This document shows positions 5,753-7,184 of a stretch of 7,184 bases of DNA, one piece after another. The notes beneath the pieces were generated by a model. That model made no database searches. It saw only the letters and a program-made list of their open reading frames with translations, and had not been told where the DNA came from. The stretch's first letter is position 1, and each line of letters starts with the position of its first letter. This stretch comes from Burkholderiales bacterium (GTDB taxonomy: Bacteria > Pseudomonadota > Gammaproteobacteria > Burkholderiales > Burkholderiaceae_C). A program made the position numbers and the translations under genes. Location: contig CANGHQ010000089.1 in NCBI GenBank assembly GCA_947453585.1, forward strand, positions 1 to 7,184, in the 5' to 3' direction.

Positions 5753-6733
5753 ATGCAGCTCGGAATGATTGGTTTAGGTCGGATGGGCGGAAATATTGTG
5801 CGGCGCCTGCTGCGCGGCGGCCACAGCTGCGTGGTGTTTGACACCAACGCCGCCAGCGTGGCCCAACTCGCCCAAGACGGCGCCACCGGCAGCCAGGACA
5901 TGGTGCACTTGGTGGCACAAATGCCTGCACCGCGCGCCGTGTGGGTGATGCTGCCCGCCGGCCCCATCACCGAAGCCACAGTCAACCAACTCGGCGAACT
6001 CCTGCAACCGGGTGACACCATCATTGACGGGGGCAACTCCAATTACCAGGACGACGTGCGCCGGGCGCAAGCCATGGCGACCAAGGGCATCCGCTACATT
6101 GATGTTGGCACCAGCGGCGGCGTCTGGGGGCTGGACCGCGGCTATTGCATGATGATTGGCGGCGACAAACCAGCGTTTGACCACCTGGAGCCCATCTTCA
6201 AAACCCTGGCGCCCGGCATCGGCACTATTGAGAAAACCCCGGGCCGCGAAAACCGCCAGTCCACCGCCGAACACGGCTACCTGTACACCGGCCCGGCCGG
6301 TTCGGGCCACTTTGTGAAGATGGTGCACAACGGCATTGAATACGGCCTGATGCAGGCCTATGGCGAAGGCCTGGACATTCTTAAAGGCGTGAGCCAGGAA
6401 TCCATTCCCGCCGAGCGCCGCTATGACCTGGACCTGGCCGACATCACCGAACTCTGGCGCCGGGGCAGCGTGGTGTCGTCGTGGTTGCTGGACTTGTCGG
6501 CCATTTCGCTGGCCGAAGACCCGGAGCTCAAGTCGTATTCCGGCTACGTGGAAGACTCGGGCGAAGGCCGCTGGACCATCCAGGCCGCCATCGAAGAAGC
6601 GGTGCCTGCCGATGTGCTGACTGCTGCGCTGTACACCCGCTTTCGCTCGCGCAAGGAACACACCTTTGCCGAAAAAGTGCTCTCGGCCATGCGCAAGCAG
6701 TTTGGTGGCCACCAGGAACCGGGCAAGAAATAA
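5753..6733 (+). CDS. gnd: 6-phosphogluconate dehydrogenase (decarboxylating), short NAD-type
   Basis: Oxidatively decarboxylates 6-phosphogluconate to ribulose 5-phosphate in the pentose phosphate pathway. The 326-aa protein belongs to the short form of the family, lacking the long C-terminal domain of the roughly 470-aa E. coli type. It has the Rossmann motif GLGRMGGN (7-14), DGGNSNYQDD, the substrate-binding DVGTSGGVWGL, and the catalytic helix GHFVKMVHNGIEYG with Lys189, His192, Asn193 and Glu196, matching E. coli Lys183, His186, Asn187 and Glu190. The second beta strand ends in VVFDTN with Asp30, where the NADP-dependent E. coli enzyme has Asn-Arg-Ser; an acidic residue here usually favours NAD. 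NAD preference is inferred. zwf follows 99 bases downstream, so the two pathway enzymes are likely co-regulated. Confidence 0.95.
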   Translation: MQLGMIGLGRMGGNIVRRLLRGGHSCVVFDTNAASVAQLAQDGATGSQDMVHLVAQMPAPRAVWVMLPAGPITEATVNQLGELLQPGDTIIDGGNSNYQDDVRRAQAMATKGIRYIDVGTSGGVWGLDRGYCMMIGGDKPAFDHLEPIFKTLAPGIGTIEKTPGRENRQSTAEHGYLYTGPAGSGHFVKMVHNGIEYGLMQAYGEGLDILKGVSQESIPAERRYDLDLADITELWRRGSVVSSWLLDLSAISLAEDPELKSYSGYVEDSGEGRWTIQAAIEEAVPADVLTAALYTRFRSRKEHTFAEKVLSAMRKQFGGHQEPGKK

Positions 6734-6750
6734 GCCCTAGATAAGCCCTA
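6731..6750 (+). repeat. Two direct copies of TAAGCCCTA at the gnd stop
   Basis: TAAGCCCTA occurs at 6731-6739 and again at 6742-6750, an 11-base period. The first copy contains the gnd stop codon, so the pair looks like a small local duplication. The second copy runs into a 7-A tract. No function is evident. Confidence 0.5.
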
Positions 6751-6767
6751 AAAAAACCTTTCTCGCC

Positions 6768-6815
6768 CGCCCGGATGGACGTCCGGGTGCGGCACATCGC
6801 TCCCCCATTTTTTTT
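6768..6815 (+). other. Weak hairpin and distant T8 tract in the gnd-zwf spacer
   Basis: CCCGGA at 6770-6775 pairs with TCCGGG at 6782-6787 around a 6-base loop; a G-T and a C-G pair can extend it to 6768/6789. A run of eight T follows only at 6808-6815, about 20 bases on, which is too far for a standard terminator. It could partly attenuate or process the gnd-zwf transcript. The remainder of this spacer shows no clear promoter. Confidence 0.3.
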
Positions 6816-6832
6816 GAAACCCAGGACCCCAT

Positions 6833-7184
6833 ATGGCCCAAGACATAGAACATGCCGTCACGCCCCACGGCGAACAAGCGCCCTCGAGCACCATGGTGAT
6901 TTTTGGCGCCGGTGGCGACCTGACCAAGCGCCTTTTGATGCCCGCGCTCTACAACCTGGCGCGCACGGGCCTGCTACCCGCGCAGTTTGCGCTGGTGGGC
7001 GTGGACCGGGTGGAGATGGGAGACGCCCAATTCCGCAGCCATGTGGAAGCAGCCATCCGCGCCTTTGCTGCCGACAAGCATTACAGCCAGGCGATTGACG
7101 AGACCAACCTGCAACGCCTGCTCGAAGCCATCGTCTTCATGCCGCTGGACTTTGCCGCGCCTGCATCCTATGTCGCCCTGGGCG
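6833..7184 (+). CDS. zwf: Glucose-6-phosphate 1-dehydrogenase, 3'-truncated by the window edge
   Basis: Zwf oxidises glucose 6-phosphate to 6-phosphogluconolactone, the entry step to the oxidative pentose phosphate and Entner-Doudoroff pathways. The 117 visible residues cover the N-terminal dinucleotide fold: after a 20-residue variable lead comes MVIFGAGGDLTKRLLMPALYNL (21-42), the family's GxxGDLxxR motif, then ALVGVDRVEMGD (53-64) and a LQRLLEAIVFMPLDF segment (94-108). The substrate-binding and catalytic His region lies outside the window. The usual Arg-Lys after GDL is Arg-Leu here, as in the TKRLL branch of the family. The start is ATG 6833, with AGGA at 6823-6826 spaced 6 bases upstream. 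The position after gnd supports the call. Confidence 0.94.
   Translation, partial: MAQDIEHAVTPHGEQAPSSTMVIFGAGGDLTKRLLMPALYNLARTGLLPAQFALVGVDRVEMGDAQFRSHVEAAIRAFAADKHYSQAIDETNLQRLLEAIVFMPLDFAAPASYVALG

Noticed and set aside
5774..6712. 312-aa - strand open frame opposite gnd
   Set aside because: It mirrors gnd in a GC-rich codon context and shows no domain; gnd is unambiguous.
6768..6815. Full intrinsic terminator between gnd and zwf
   Set aside because: The stem is short and the T8 tract begins about 20 bases after it, so at most a weak attenuator or processing site is supported.
6775..7098. 107-aa + strand open frame across the zwf start
   Set aside because: It is out of frame with zwf, which has a good start and clear dehydrogenase motifs over the same bases.
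1..7184. Mobile element, CRISPR array, toxin-antitoxin or phage-defence system
   Set aside because: No transposase, integrase, spaced repeats or defence-type domains are visible on either strand; all sizeable genes are housekeeping or ordinary accessory enzymes.

Overview
The window is a GC-rich stretch of bacterial chromosome with tightly packed housekeeping genes. Protein sequences and gene content (an NAD-type short 6-phosphogluconate dehydrogenase followed by zwf, and a PTR1-like reductase followed by folB and ttcA) suggest a betaproteobacterium, most likely Burkholderiales and perhaps Comamonadaceae. That placement is an inference from how the proteins look, not from a database match. 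I see no mobile element, CRISPR array, rRNA or tRNA gene.

Layout. (1) Positions 3-695, + strand: the 3' part of queC (queuosine precursor synthesis), cut by the window edge. (2) 696-767: a convergent gap holding a strong hairpin and a run of four G-tracts, probably part of a dispersed intergenic repeat. (3) 768-1970, - strand: a MidA/NDUFAF7-type SAM-dependent methyltransferase. (4) 1971-2021: a 51-base divergent gap with a 10-base palindrome. (5) 2022-5524, + strand: five closely spaced genes that look like one operon. They are a PTR1/FolM-like pteridine reductase, dihydroneopterin aldolase (folB), tRNA 2-thiocytidine synthetase (ttcA), a DUF4136-like lipoprotein and a histidine phosphatase. 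(6) 5525-5752: a 228-base gap with a likely terminator, a 9-bp inverted repeat and an AT-richer leader. (7) 5753-6733, + strand: gnd. (8) 6734-6832: a short spacer with small repeats. (9) 6833-7184, + strand: the 5' part of zwf, cut by the window edge.

How the genes fit together. The reductase and folB form a pterin/folate pair: FolB makes the pterin precursor of folate, and PTR1/FolM-type enzymes reduce oxidised pterins or folates. queC and ttcA both serve tRNA modification but lie in different transcription units. gnd and zwf encode two dehydrogenases of the oxidative pentose phosphate pathway and probably share a transcript. I find no convincing undescribed multi-gene system. The most unusual signals are the G-tract/hairpin element between queC and midA, the unannotated inverted repeats in the gaps, and the cofactor and active-site variations in Gnd, Zwf and FolB.
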